Notes: a model not told the origin generated them from the letters alone. A stretch of DNA of 44,011 bases from Sphingobacterium composti (GCF_009829075.1 NZ_WUQZ01000026.1:1-44011), one strand, 5' to 3'; shown: positions 17,322 through 26,464, counted from the first letter of the stretch. Program-made: numbers and translations.

Positions 17322-18593
17322 ATGTCACACAAAGTTGTATCCATTGTATTAGGAGGAGGTCGTGGTACTCGACTTTATCCGTTGACCGACCAACGTTCGA
17401 AGCCAGCTGTCCCAATTGCAGGAAAATATAGATTGGTCGATATTCCGATTTCTAACTGTTTAAATTCGGGTTATAACAAAATATTTGTTTTAACACAATA
17501 TAATTCGGCTTCACTGAATAAGCACATCAAAAACACATACAATTTTAGTGTGTTTAGTAAAGGTTTCATAGATATTCTAGCCGCTGAACAAACTAATGAG
17601 GGGGACAGATGGTTTGAGGGTACTGCCGATGCGGTACGTCGTACGCAGAAGAATTTAGTGAACGTGGACTACGACTACGTACTTATTCTTTCAGGGGATC
17701 AATTGTATCAAATGGATTATGCTGCTATGGTTGATTATCACGTGAAAAATGGTGGTGAAATTACTATCGGTACAATCCCAGTAACTGGAAAAGAAGCTAC
17801 AGGATTTGGTATTTTAAAATCAAGTGAGAATGGCGAAGTCCTATCTTTTATTGAAAAGCCTTCATCTGATTTGTTGCCTGACTGGACTTCAGAAGTGCCT
17901 GATAATTTAGCTAATCAAGGACGGAATTTTTTAGCTTCAATGGGTATTTATGTTTTTTCAAAAGGGGTACTTTCACGATTATTAGCTGAAAACCCAGGGA
18001 TGGATTTTGGAAAAGAGATTATTCCAGAGGCAATTAGTCATAGTAAGGTGTTGAGTTATCCATTTGATAGTTATTGGACGGATATTGGTACTATTTCCTC
18101 ATTCTTCGAAGCTAATATTAGTTTGACCGATAATATTCCATTGTTTAATTTATTTGGAGAGCCTGTATTTACACGTCCACGCATGTTACCACCATCTAAA
18201 GTTTCTGGGTCAACTTTAAATAATGCTTTACTAGCAGATGGTTGTATAATTTTGGGAGATAAAATAGAGCAATCTGTAATTGGTATCCGTTCTCGCATTG
18301 GGCGAAGTACGGTTATTAAGCGAACTTATATGATGGGATCTGATTATTATGAGGATTTAAATACTGTTGTAGAAAAAACTAATACGCAGCAACCGCCACC
18401 AATTGGAGTTGGTGAAAGATGTTATATAGAAAATGCAATATTGGATAAAAATTGTAGAATAGGCAATGATGTACGGATAGTAGGTGGTGTACATCTTAGT
18501 GATGAAGATTCAGATCAATATACAATCTGTGATGGAATAGTAGTGATAAAGAAAAATGCAATTATTCCTAACGGAACTGTGATTGGTCATTAA
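17322..18593 (+). CDS. glgC: Glucose-1-phosphate adenylyltransferase GlgC
   Basis: GlgC makes ADP-glucose, the committed and normally allosterically controlled step of bacterial glycogen synthesis. Motifs are VLGGGRGTRLYPLTDQRSKP (nucleotide loop), VDIPISNCLNSG, FEGTADAVRRTQKNL, LSGDQLYQMDY, FIEKPSSD and SYWTDIGTI. A left-handed beta-helix with hexapeptide-type turns follows from about residue 290. The 423 residues match. It is the last gene of the operon, before the terminator at 18598. Confidence 0.95.
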   Translation: MSHKVVSIVLGGGRGTRLYPLTDQRSKPAVPIAGKYRLVDIPISNCLNSGYNKIFVLTQYNSASLNKHIKNTYNFSVFSKGFIDILAAEQTNEGDRWFEGTADAVRRTQKNLVNVDYDYVLILSGDQLYQMDYAAMVDYHVKNGGEITIGTIPVTGKEATGFGILKSSENGEVLSFIEKPSSDLLPDWTSEVPDNLANQGRNFLASMGIYVFSKGVLSRLLAENPGMDFGKEIIPEAISHSKVLSYPFDSYWTDIGTISSFFEANISLTDNIPLFNLFGEPVFTRPRMLPPSKVSGSTLNNALLADGCIILGDKIEQSVIGIRSRIGRSTVIKRTYMMGSDYYEDLNTVVEKTNTQQPPPIGVGERCYIENAILDKNCRIGNDVRIVGGVHLSDEDSDQYTICDGIVVIKKNAIIPNGTVIGH

Positions 18594-18597
18594 TATT

Positions 18598-18629
18598 AAA
18601 GGGCTTCAAATTTAATTTTGAAGCCCTTT
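18598..18629. terminator. Two-way terminator between glgC and the aminotransferase
   Basis: AAAGGGCTTCAAA (18598-18610) pairs perfectly over 13 bp with TTTGAAGCCCTTT (18617-18629), loop of six. A- and T-runs at the two ends let it work for both convergent transcripts. Confidence 0.85.
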
Positions 18630-18655
18630 ACCTTTGCTAATTTTATATTATAGCG

Positions 18656-19861
18656 TTAAGCTAATTTGCCTAAAGCTTCTTTCATTCTTCTTAAAGCTTC
18701 TTTCAGATTGTCATCCGAAGCTGCATAAGATAAACGGATATAATTGTTATTACCAAATGAGTCTCCACCTACAGTAGCAATATGTCCGAAATTTAATAGG
18801 TATAATGCTAAGTCCGAAGAATCTTTTATTACATTTCCTTCTGGATCTTTTTTACCAAAGAAAGAACTAATTTCTGGGAAGAAATAGAACGCACCTTCTG
18901 GTAAGTTTGTTTTTACTCCGGGAATATCATTCAATAAGTCATAAACCAATTGACGACGACGAGCAAAAGCCTCTTTCATTTCGTATACAGAGTCTAATCC
19001 TTGTTCGTACGCTATTATTCCAGCACGCTGTGAAATAGAGCATGTACCTGAGGTAGTTTGACCTTGTAGTTTGTCATTAGCAGCGGCGATTTCTTTGTTC
19101 GCAGCAATGTAACCCAATCTCCAGCCTGTCATAGCAAAAGCTTTGGAGAAACCGTTGATAATAATTACACGATCTTTTACACTATCGAATTGCGCAATTG
19201 ATTCGTGTTTGTCTACAAAATTGATATGCTCATAGATTTCATCTGAGATAATAAAGATATTTGGGTGTTTTTCAAATACTTTTACCAATGCTTCTAATTC
19301 TTCTTTACTATAAACAGATCCTGTCGGATTACATGGAGAAGAAAACATGAAGACTTTAGATTTTGGCGTAATAGCTGCTTCTAATTGCTCTGGTGTAATT
19401 TTGAAGTTGCTCTCAATATCTGTATCAATAAATACAGATTTACCTTCAGCTAAATTTACCATTTCTGAGTAAGAAACCCAGTAAGGAGTTGGGATAATCA
19501 CTTCATCACCAGGGTTTACCAATGTAAGAATTACATTTGATAATGATTGTTTAGCACCTGTAGATACAACGATTTGTGAAATATCGTAATCTAATCCGTT
19601 TTCATTTTTTAATTTGTTAACGACCGCTTGACGTAAATCTGGGTATCCTGGAACTGGTGAGTATCTTGTGAAATTATCGTCTAATGCCTTTTTTGCAGCA
19701 TCTTTAACGTGCGTCGGTGTATTAAAATCTGGTTCACCAACACTAAGGCTTATTACATTAATACCTTTGGCTGCTAACTCGCGACCTAATTTGGTCATTT
19801 TCAATGTAGCCGATTCTGAAAGGCTATTGATTCTGTCTGATAAATATGATGCTGTACTCAT
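18656..19861 (-). CDS. Class I pyridoxal-phosphate aminotransferase (aspartate type)
   Basis: A 401-residue class I/II aminotransferase, probably using aspartate or a related amino acid with 2-oxoglutarate. The start at 19861 gives MSTASYLSDRINSLSESATL, the usual N-terminus. The frame runs ten residues further to 19891 without support. Motifs are SVGEPDFNTPTHVKDAA, VSTGAKQSLSNV, FSSPCNPTGSVYSKEEL, ISDEIYEHI, and NGFSKAFAMTGWRLGYIA with the PLP-binding Lys. The exact amino donor cannot be decided. Confidence 0.9.
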   Translation of the reverse strand: MSTASYLSDRINSLSESATLKMTKLGRELAAKGINVISLSVGEPDFNTPTHVKDAAKKALDDNFTRYSPVPGYPDLRQAVVNKLKNENGLDYDISQIVVSTGAKQSLSNVILTLVNPGDEVIIPTPYWVSYSEMVNLAEGKSVFIDTDIESNFKITPEQLEAAITPKSKVFMFSSPCNPTGSVYSKEELEALVKVFEKHPNIFIISDEIYEHINFVDKHESIAQFDSVKDRVIIINGFSKAFAMTGWRLGYIAANKEIAAANDKLQGQTTSGTCSISQRAGIIAYEQGLDSVYEMKEAFARRRQLVYDLLNDIPGVKTNLPEGAFYFFPEISSFFGKKDPEGNVIKDSSDLALYLLNFGHIATVGGDSFGNNNYIRLSYAASDDNLKEALRRMKEALGKLA

Positions 19862-19868
19862 AGTGGTA

Positions 19869-19876
19869 CAAATATA
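19869..19876 (-). promoter_or_regulatory. Probable -7 element of the aminotransferase gene
   Basis: TATATTTG on the minus strand fits TAnnTTTG and lies seven bases before the ATG. The transcript would have almost no leader. A clear -33 element is not visible. Confidence 0.35.
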
Positions 19877-20150
19877 ATTATATAAAAACATTTTGCTATC
19901 AGATTTAAGAATATTTTAACAAAACATATGGAAGAATGAAATTTTGATATTAGATGTATAGTTTTATTTCGTTTCTACTGTTTTGGATTTTTGTTTACAT
20001 ATAAGATATTTATTTTTTAAAATATTGATTATCAATGTAAAATAATTATATTTATCTAAGAGGTTTTTAAAACAGTTAATTACAACCGCTTGCACATAAC
20101 CATAAAGAGTTAACCATTTTTCCTTTTTAGGATTAAATAAATTAAAGATT

Positions 20151-20579
20151 ATGAAAACTGTTAACCATATTCTTCAGTCTAAATCAGCGGCTATTTACGC
20201 TGTTTCTTCACACGCTTCTGTTTTAGAAGCTTTGCAAATAATGATGGAAAAGAACATCAGTGCTTTACTAATTATCGAAAACGATAAGCTTTTGGGTATT
20301 TTTACAGAAAGAGATTATGCACGTAAGGTTGTCTTGCACGGTAAATCTTCAAAAGTTACAGCTCTATCTGAGGTGATGACTGCTAATCCATATACCATCA
20401 CTCGACAGGATTCTATTGAAAGTTGTATGGTATTAATGACTAATAATCATTTCCGACATTTACCCATTGTGGAAAATGATCAAGTAATAGGTATGTTATC
20501 TATTGGTGATTTAGTGAAATTTATCATCGAAGATCAAAAACAGACGATAGATCATTTGCAAAGCTATATTACTAGCTAA
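20151..20579 (+). CDS. CBS-domain pair protein
   Basis: A 142-residue protein consisting of two CBS domains, at about 8-62 and 78-135. Typical signatures are SVLEALQIMMEKNISALLII, GIFTERDYARKVVL, and HFRHLPIVENDQVIGMLSIG. Free-standing CBS pairs bind adenine nucleotides or similar ligands and act as energy sensors on partner proteins. The partner is unknown. It stands 66 bases before the SBF-like transporter on the same strand, possibly in one transcript. Confidence 0.9.
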   Translation: MKTVNHILQSKSAAIYAVSSHASVLEALQIMMEKNISALLIIENDKLLGIFTERDYARKVVLHGKSSKVTALSEVMTANPYTITRQDSIESCMVLMTNNHFRHLPIVENDQVIGMLSIGDLVKFIIEDQKQTIDHLQSYITS

Positions 20580-20644
20580 TTCTAGTTTAAACAGCATTGT
20601 TATAATTTTAAATACTACATATTATCCTCTATATTTGAAGGTAT

Positions 20645-21607
20645 ATGAAAATTGACCTTTTTATAGTATATCTTCTTCTTAGCATTTTTGTAGCATATTT
20701 CTTTCCCGGGTTAGCCACTTTTCAAGATGGAGCGTTTTTAGATACTGTTACGTCTATTGGTGTCTCATTAATCTTTTTCTTTTATGGGTTAAAATTGAGT
20801 TTTGAGCAAATTAAATCTGGCTTAAAGAATTGGAAGCTTCATGTGGTTGTACAGTTAGCTACTTTTCTTATATTCCCATTAATTGTACTGCTATTTCGAC
20901 CTTTTATTGGCGAATATATTGCAGAGAATACTTGGATTGGTTTCTTCTTTTTAGCTGCTCTCCCGTCAACTGTTTCTTCTTCTGTAGTTATGGTATCACT
21001 AGCCAAAGGAAATATTCCAGCAGCAATTTTTAATGCAAGTATATCTGGTCTTATTGGTGTCGCCATTACTCCTTTATGGATGAGTTTGTTTTTAGATTTT
21101 ACCACCCAAAATGTTTTGTCAGATGTATATAGCGGGCTTATACTAGAAATAATTGTTCCCGTAGTCGCAGGTCTTCTTTTACAGAAATTTTTGGGAAATT
21201 GGGCTTTGAGATATAGTAAGATTCTTGCCAATTTTGATAAGTCGGTTATTCTGTTAATAGTATACAGTAGCTTTGCCCATTCTTTTACAAGTGGTGTTTT
21301 TGAAGCATTAACTAATCAGTACTTGGTCGAATTGTTTGTGGGGGTAATTGCGTTATTTGTTTTGATATATAGTGCTTTATACATTCTATGTAGATATGTT
21401 TTGAAATTCTCTGAAGAAGATCAAATTACAGCACTATTCTGTGGGTCAAAAAAGTCCTTAACACATGGAAGTGTATTTGGTAAATTCATTTTTCTCAATA
21501 ATCCGTTTGCCGGATTGTATTTTTTACCGCTAATGATTTATCACGCAATTCAAATTTTCATCATTACTTTTATAGCTCAGAAGTATCACAATAGAAGCCA
21601 AGATTAA
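20645..21607 (+). CDS. SBF-like (bile acid:sodium symporter family) transporter
   Basis: A 320-residue inner-membrane protein with about nine hydrophobic segments. FFYGLKLSFEQIKSGLKNWK, AALPSTVSSSVVMVSLAKGN and FCGSKKSLTHGSVFGKFIF mark the SBF-like branch (YfeH-type) of the bile acid:sodium symporter superfamily. The substrate in bacteria is mostly unknown. The stop is six bases from the stop of the convergent PPK2 gene. Confidence 0.85.
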   Translation: MKIDLFIVYLLLSIFVAYFFPGLATFQDGAFLDTVTSIGVSLIFFFYGLKLSFEQIKSGLKNWKLHVVVQLATFLIFPLIVLLFRPFIGEYIAENTWIGFFFLAALPSTVSSSVVMVSLAKGNIPAAIFNASISGLIGVAITPLWMSLFLDFTTQNVLSDVYSGLILEIIVPVVAGLLLQKFLGNWALRYSKILANFDKSVILLIVYSSFAHSFTSGVFEALTNQYLVELFVGVIALFVLIYSALYILCRYVLKFSEEDQITALFCGSKKSLTHGSVFGKFIFLNNPFAGLYFLPLMIYHAIQIFIITFIAQKYHNRSQD

Positions 21608-21613
21608 TACTTT

Positions 21614-22474
21614 TTATTCATTTTCTAGTTCATCTCTATAGGATGCGATATCTTTTTCAATGTCTTCAGGTAATTCAGGATAGCTTATATCTTTGTGTTT
21701 TTTCAGTTCTTCAAGAATTTTTTTGGCGACTAAATATCTGGCTACTTTCTTGTCGTCTGCAGGTATAATGTACCAAGGTGCGTAATTTGTAGAAGTGTTT
21801 TTAATAGCATCTTCATAAGACTCCATGTATTTGTCCCATAATTTTCGCTCTTCCAAGTCGCCTGGAGAAAATTTCCAATTGTGATTTTCTTCTTCCAATC
21901 TTCTTAGCAATCTTTCTTTTTGCTCGTCCTTACTTAGGTGTAAATAGAATTTCAAGATGATTGTTCCATTTTGCGTGATATGTTTTTCAAATGCATTTAT
22001 CTGCTCAAATCGTGCTTTCCAAAATGATGGTTTTACATCTTTGGTATCGTTTATTTTAGGCAAATTTTCATGTAATAAATACTTAGGATGAACACGTGTG
22101 ACTAACACATTTTCATAATGTGTACGGTTGAAAACAGCGAATTTGCCTCGCTCTGGCAGTGCTACATAATGTCTCCATAGATAATCGTGCTGTAGTTCTT
22201 TAGAGGTTGGTGTTTTGAAACTATGTACGACTACCCCTCGTGCATTAAAATCTTTAAAAACCTCTCGAATCAAAGAGTCTTTTCCAGCTGTATCCATTCC
22301 CTGCAGACAGATAAGTACGCTGTATTTATTCTGCGCATACATTTTATCCTGAATTTTAGCGATCTCTTTTCTTAAATCTTTGAGATCGTTTTTAGCCTTA
22401 TCAGGATTTATTTTATCTTCTTTAGTAGGATAATTTGATAGTTTGAAGTCTTTGTCAGCCTTTAGTTTTTTCAT
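21614..22474 (-). CDS. Polyphosphate:nucleotide phosphotransferase, PPK2 family
   Basis: PPK2 enzymes move phosphate between polyphosphate and nucleotides. The 286 residues form a P-loop kinase. LICLQGMDTAGKDSLIREVF is the Walker A region, HSFKTPTSKELQHDYLWRHY and FNRTHYENVLVTRVH are the lid and Walker B parts. The wording resembles the class that phosphorylates AMP and ADP, but class assignment needs comparison. It is transcribed away from satD. Confidence 0.9.
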   Translation of the reverse strand: MKKLKADKDFKLSNYPTKEDKINPDKAKNDLKDLRKEIAKIQDKMYAQNKYSVLICLQGMDTAGKDSLIREVFKDFNARGVVVHSFKTPTSKELQHDYLWRHYVALPERGKFAVFNRTHYENVLVTRVHPKYLLHENLPKINDTKDVKPSFWKARFEQINAFEKHITQNGTIILKFYLHLSKDEQKERLLRRLEEENHNWKFSPGDLEERKLWDKYMESYEDAIKNTSTNYAPWYIIPADDKKVARYLVAKKILEELKKHKDISYPELPEDIEKDIASYRDELENE

Positions 22475-22561
22475 TTTCCGAACTTTAATAATTATGTTAA
22501 CAACATTTGATGATGGATATTGTTTTTCATTAAATCGAGGATTTTACGTTGCATATTGCAG

Positions 22562-22645
22562 TATCATTCTTTTCAATGATAACTTTAATTATCAGTCATT
22601 TTAATGATATTTTGAATTATCACTTATTTTAATGATATTTAAACT
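22562..22645. repeat. Three 20-bp palindromes at 28-bp period before satD
   Basis: Copies at 22562-22581 (TATCATTCTTTTCAATGATA), 22590-22609 (TATCAGTCATTTTAATGATA) and 22618-22637 (TATCACTTATTTTAATGATA), each followed by an AT-rich 8-base spacer. The outer arms TATCA/TGATA are invariant and the first copy is a perfect 7-bp-arm palindrome. The last copy ends 25 bases before the satD ATG and would lie next to its promoter. This has the look of a cooperative operator for a dimeric regulator, plausibly SatD itself. Confidence 0.75.
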
Positions 22646-22662
22646 TTGCAAAAGTTACAAAT

Positions 22663-23268
22663 ATGAAAAATATATATGCTATACTAACAGGTGACATTGT
22701 AAATTCCCGTCACGCAGATATTCAAGAATGGTTACCAATTTTAGAAGAAAGTCTTAAGTTTTATTCGAATAATTTCGATATTTTTAGAGGAGATAGCTTT
22801 CAAGTTGCGGTTCCATTAGATAAGAGTATTGAAGCAATATTTTTGATAAAATCTGCTTTACGAACAGTAGATAAACTTGACGTACGTATAGGATTGGGAG
22901 TGGGCGAAGTATCTTATTGGGATGATCATATTAAAAATTCGACGGGTGAGGCACTAATTAATTCGGGAGAAGCTTTTGACACTCTTGATAAAGAGCTTAT
23001 TTATGTGAAGTCACCTTGGGCTGAATGGAATGAGCCTACAAATATAATGTTGCAATTAGCAATGGAGTTAGCAAAAAGATGGACTATTAATATGGCACAA
23101 ACCGTGTTGATGCAGATCAGAACCCCAACCGCGAATCAAAGTGAATTAGCTCGATTATTGAAAAGAAAATACCAAAGTCAGGTTAGCACAGAATTAGGAA
23201 ATGCTAATTGGCAAAAAATAAAAATGACCATTGATTATTGTACCAAAGATTTGATAAAAAGATGTTAG
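22663..23268 (+). CDS. SatD family protein with C-terminal HTH-like region
   Basis: A 201-residue member of the SatD family, named from the acid-tolerance locus of Streptococcus mutans. The N-terminal part begins YAILTGDIVNSRHADIQEWL. The middle holds RIGLGVGEVSYWDD and INSGEAFDTL. The last 60 residues (TANQSELARLLKRKYQSQVS and on to WQKIKMTIDYC) look like a winged helix-turn-helix DNA-binding region. The biochemical role of the family is unclear. The gene overlaps the DUF3307 gene by seven bases, so the two are coupled. The palindromes upstream support a regulatory role. Confidence 0.8.
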   Translation: MKNIYAILTGDIVNSRHADIQEWLPILEESLKFYSNNFDIFRGDSFQVAVPLDKSIEAIFLIKSALRTVDKLDVRIGLGVGEVSYWDDHIKNSTGEALINSGEAFDTLDKELIYVKSPWAEWNEPTNIMLQLAMELAKRWTINMAQTVLMQIRTPTANQSELARLLKRKYQSQVSTELGNANWQKIKMTIDYCTKDLIKRC

Positions 23269-23990
23269 TCGTATTTTTAAAATTTCTGTTAGCTCATATT
23301 TTAGGTGATTTCGTATTTCAAACGAAATCAATGGTCGATAAGCGCAAAGAAAATGTAGGCTACTTATTACTACATGTTGGCATTCATGCAATTTTGTTGG
23401 GTTTATTTTTTTATAATCAATTACAAGAATTTTGGATTCCAATAGCTTGCATAACATTGTCTCACCTAGCTATTGACAGTTTGAAGATAGGATTGGAAAG
23501 TAAGTATCCAACAAAACCGTTACTTTTCTTTTGTATAGATCAGATAATGCATATTGCGGTATTACTAGGGTTAGTATTCTATAGTTTTGGAGTTAATAAA
23601 TGGAATCATGAAGTATGGTTTTCAACAGATATACTTTTGTATGGAATAGCGTTATTATTGATAACCGTAGTAAGTCCTGTTTTCTTGAGGCTATTTTTTG
23701 CCAAATGGGATAAGGAATTCGAATTTAGAGCCAAGCGTAAAGAAAGTTTATTGCACGCTGGCTTATTGATTGGTATTATGGAAAGGCTAATTATTGTGCT
23801 TTTTATACAAGTAGGATTTTTGTCGGGAATAGGATTTTTATTAGCGGCAAAATCTATTTTCAGATTTGGTGACTTAACTAATGCAAAAGATACTAAATTT
23901 ACGGAGTATATCTTATTAGGCACCTTGGCAAGTTTTGTTATTGCTATTGGGATAGGATATGCGTTACGATTAGCCTTGAAATATACCTAA
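23262..23990 (+). CDS. DUF3307 membrane protein
   Basis: A 242-residue inner-membrane protein. The ATG at 23262 overlaps the end of satD and gives the family N-terminus MLVVFLKFLLAHILGDFVFQ, continuing TKSMVDKRKEN. The open frame reaches a little further upstream to 23238, without support. About seven hydrophobic segments are seen. HLAIDSLK and the FCIDQIMHIAVL segment carry conserved Asp and His residues within membrane regions. The function is unknown. Pairing of DUF3307 with SatD suggests that one regulates or senses for the other. Confidence 0.85.
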   Translation: MLVVFLKFLLAHILGDFVFQTKSMVDKRKENVGYLLLHVGIHAILLGLFFYNQLQEFWIPIACITLSHLAIDSLKIGLESKYPTKPLLFFCIDQIMHIAVLLGLVFYSFGVNKWNHEVWFSTDILLYGIALLLITVVSPVFLRLFFAKWDKEFEFRAKRKESLLHAGLLIGIMERLIIVLFIQVGFLSGIGFLLAAKSIFRFGDLTNAKDTKFTEYILLGTLASFVIAIGIGYALRLALKYT

Positions 23991-24005
23991 AACATTATCT
24001 ATACT

Positions 24006-25136
24006 ATGAAAAAAACAATTGCTAGCTGTATGATCATGATCATATGTAATGTGTCACTTTTTGCCCAGGATGTAAAAACCGAAGTAAAGAAAATTTCCGA
24101 TCAATATAAAGCCGTAGGGGTCGCTTATGTGGTGGTGAAGAATGGTAAAATAATTGAACAAAATGCAGTGGGGCAGAGCTCAATAGAAAATAATACACCA
24201 TTGGATGTGAATCAAAATATCTTTCGGATAGCTTCTATTTCAAAATCTTTCACCGCTACAGCATTGATGCAATTGGTCGAAAAGAAAAAGATTTCATTGG
24301 ATGATGATTTCGGAGATTTGATTGGCTTTCCAGTACGAAATCCAAAATTTCCAAATACCAAAATCACCTTGCGAATGGTACTTTCGCATACTTCAAGTAT
24401 AAATGATGCAAATGGCTATTTTGAATTGGATGTAATTAATCCATCAAAGAATCCAGATTGGCAAAAAAGTTATAATGCGTATGAACCAGGGGCGGATTAT
24501 CAATATTGTAATTTGAATTTTAATATTGCAGGTGCTGTTCTTGAAAAGTTAACTAATATTCGTTTTGATACCTACATACGTCAACAAATTTTAAACCCCC
24601 TAAGCTTATATGGAGGCTATTGTATAGACTCTTTGGATAATACAAGATTTGCTTCATTATATTCTTACGATAATAAGAATGACAAATTTGTCCTGCAACC
24701 TTTAGCTTATAACCCAAGGAGTGAAGAAATACGCAATTACAAGCTAGCGGAGAGTACGCCAATTTTTTCTCCGACAGGAGGAATGAAAATCTCTGCAGTA
24801 GATTTGGCTAAATATATGATTATGCATATGAATTATGGAAAGTCTGGGAAGGTTAAGATTTTGGGTAAAAAGTTTTCAAAACAAATGCAAACAAAAATTT
24901 CGGATAAGGAAGGATACGGTTTAGCATTATTAGAGACAACAAAATTAATCCCTGGACAGCATCTGGTTGGACATACAGGATCAGCGTATGGATTATATAG
25001 TTCCATGTTTTTCAACCCAAAGGAAAAGTATGGAATTGTGGTCATAACTAACGGATGTGTTCCAACGTACAAAGATGGTCATGTCGCATTGACTTCAGAT
25101 GTCATCAATATGTTGTATGAAAAGCTTATTAAATAA
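24006..25136 (+). CDS. Secreted serine hydrolase, class C beta-lactamase/penicillin-binding fold
   Basis: A 376-residue protein with signal peptide (about 1-20, ending SLFAQ). The three catalytic motifs of the family are present: S77-I-S-K80 in IASISKSFTATAL, Y167-C-N169 in ADYQYCNLNFNIAG, and HTGSAYGL near 320-330. Such enzymes include D-aminopeptidases, esterases and class C beta-lactamases. Sequence alone does not tell which. It is likely periplasmic. It is near satD-DUF3307 (15 bases after), but with a different role. Confidence 0.85.
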   Translation: MKKTIASCMIMIICNVSLFAQDVKTEVKKISDQYKAVGVAYVVVKNGKIIEQNAVGQSSIENNTPLDVNQNIFRIASISKSFTATALMQLVEKKKISLDDDFGDLIGFPVRNPKFPNTKITLRMVLSHTSSINDANGYFELDVINPSKNPDWQKSYNAYEPGADYQYCNLNFNIAGAVLEKLTNIRFDTYIRQQILNPLSLYGGYCIDSLDNTRFASLYSYDNKNDKFVLQPLAYNPRSEEIRNYKLAESTPIFSPTGGMKISAVDLAKYMIMHMNYGKSGKVKILGKKFSKQMQTKISDKEGYGLALLETTKLIPGQHLVGHTGSAYGLYSSMFFNPKEKYGIVVITNGCVPTYKDGHVALTSDVINMLYEKLIK

Positions 25137-25236
25137 ATAACTACAAATATTTATTTTGATGTAAGAGTTCTAACAATTGGCTTATTTTTTGTAACTAGCT
25201 TTATGATTATAATTAAATTATAAAGGAGCATAAATT

Positions 25237-25737
25237 ATGGGTAAATTTTTTGGAACTCTTGTCTTTGTATTTTTTCTAGTTACAGCAGAAGCTCAATCAA
25301 TAAGCCTACATGACGTTCGCAAAGATTTCAATAAAGGTGTAAAAGATGAAAGTCTTTGTAAAAAATATTTACATTCTCTAAAGGCTAATGCCAAAACTCC
25401 ATTAGAAAAGGGCTATGAAGCTGCATTTCATATGTTCATGGCTAAACATACCAATAATCCGATCAAAAAAATGAGTTATTTTAAAGACGGGAAAAAATTG
25501 TTGGAGAGCCAAATCAAAACAGAACCACATAATACAGAATTGCGATTTATTCGCTTATGTATTCAATATTATATTCCTGATTTTTTAGGCTACAAAAATA
25601 ATATCGAGGAAGATAAAGAATTCTTAGTGGCTAATTTGTATAAGTTACAAGATGAAAAAACGAAAGATATTATTTATAATTACCTCAAAGGTGCGAAAAT
25701 GTATAATTCAGAAGAGTTGAGTTTATTAGCTAGGTAA
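25237..25737 (+). CDS. Exported protein of unknown function
   Basis: A 166-residue protein with a clear signal peptide (MGKFFGTLVFVFFLVTAEAQ). The mature part is helical, with LEKGYEAAFHMFMAKHTNNP and RFIRLCIQYYIPDFLGYKNN, resembling a small tetratricopeptide-like helical fold. I do not recognise the family. The start is preceded by AAGGAG at 25223-25228, a true Shine-Dalgarno sequence at good spacing, unusual in this phylum. Confidence 0.7.
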   Translation: MGKFFGTLVFVFFLVTAEAQSISLHDVRKDFNKGVKDESLCKKYLHSLKANAKTPLEKGYEAAFHMFMAKHTNNPIKKMSYFKDGKKLLESQIKTEPHNTELRFIRLCIQYYIPDFLGYKNNIEEDKEFLVANLYKLQDEKTKDIIYNYLKGAKMYNSEELSLLAR

Positions 25738-25801
25738 TCTAAAGTAAAACATTATATCCTGTTTATTGTTGTTGTATGTATAACACACAAAACTAATAAT
25801 T

Positions 25802-26440
25802 ATGGCAACAGTAAAAAATAAGAAGGATGCAGTGAAAAAAAAGGATTCTACTGCTAAATCTAAGGATACGCAATCCAAAAAAATGGATACAAAATCTAAA
25901 AATAGTCCTAAAAGCAAAAAGGCTGATTCAACTAAAATTGAAGCGGCAAAAGATGCTGCTAAAGACTTGCAAGATTTATTCGAAGATGGTCTTAAAGATA
26001 TATATTGGGCGGAAAAGGCGTTAAAAAAAGAACTTCCCAAAATGGAAAAAAATGCTTCTGCTAAAAAGCTCAAAGAAGCTATAGCAAGTCATCTTTTGGA
26101 AACTGAGGAACATATTAAACGTTTGGAATCAGCTTTTAAATCAATCGGTAAAAAGGCAAGTGCAGAAAAATGTGATGCTATGGCTGGATTGTTAGAAGAA
26201 GGCAAAGGTATCATGAAAGAAACTCAAGTGGGGGCTGTGCGTGATGCAGGTATTATAGCAGCTGCGCAAAAAGTAGAACATTATGAAATAGCAACATATG
26301 GTACATTAGCTGCCTTTGCTAAAGTTTTAGGACATAAAGAAGCGCTGAAGTTGTTACTAGAAACTTTGAAAGAGGAAAAGAAATGTGATAAAACATTAAC
26401 TGATCTTGCTGACACAAATTTAAATTCTAAAGCAGAATAA
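25802..26440 (+). CDS. DUF892 ferritin-like protein (YciF type) with lysine-rich N-tail
   Basis: A 212-residue protein in two parts. Residues 1-50 are a disordered tail of Lys, Ser, Asp and Thr (for example KKKDSTAKSKDTQSKK). Residues 52-208 are a ferritin-like four-helix bundle of the YciE/YciF (DUF892) family: LQDLFEDGLKDIYWAEKALK, LLETEEHIKRLESAF, KVEHYEIATYGTL and LKEEKKCDKTLTDLA, which supply the Glu and His residues of a diiron site. The family is stress-linked in enteric bacteria, with no settled function. The basic tail is unusual and resembles DNA-binding tails of Dps proteins. Confidence 0.85.
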   Translation: MATVKNKKDAVKKKDSTAKSKDTQSKKMDTKSKNSPKSKKADSTKIEAAKDAAKDLQDLFEDGLKDIYWAEKALKKELPKMEKNASAKKLKEAIASHLLETEEHIKRLESAFKSIGKKASAEKCDAMAGLLEEGKGIMKETQVGAVRDAGIIAAAQKVEHYEIATYGTLAAFAKVLGHKEALKLLLETLKEEKKCDKTLTDLADTNLNSKAE

Positions 26441-26464
26441 ATTATTGTATTTATACGTACAAAG

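Noticed and set aside
22562..22645. Repeats with 28-bp period as a CRISPR array
   Set aside because: Only three units, 8-base spacers, repeats that are palindromes of a promoter region, and no cas genes.
22642..22656. AACTTT-GCA-AAAGTT as a fourth satD operator
   Set aside because: It is a palindrome, but its sequence is unrelated to the TATCA/TGATA set, and it coincides with the probable -7 region and start site.
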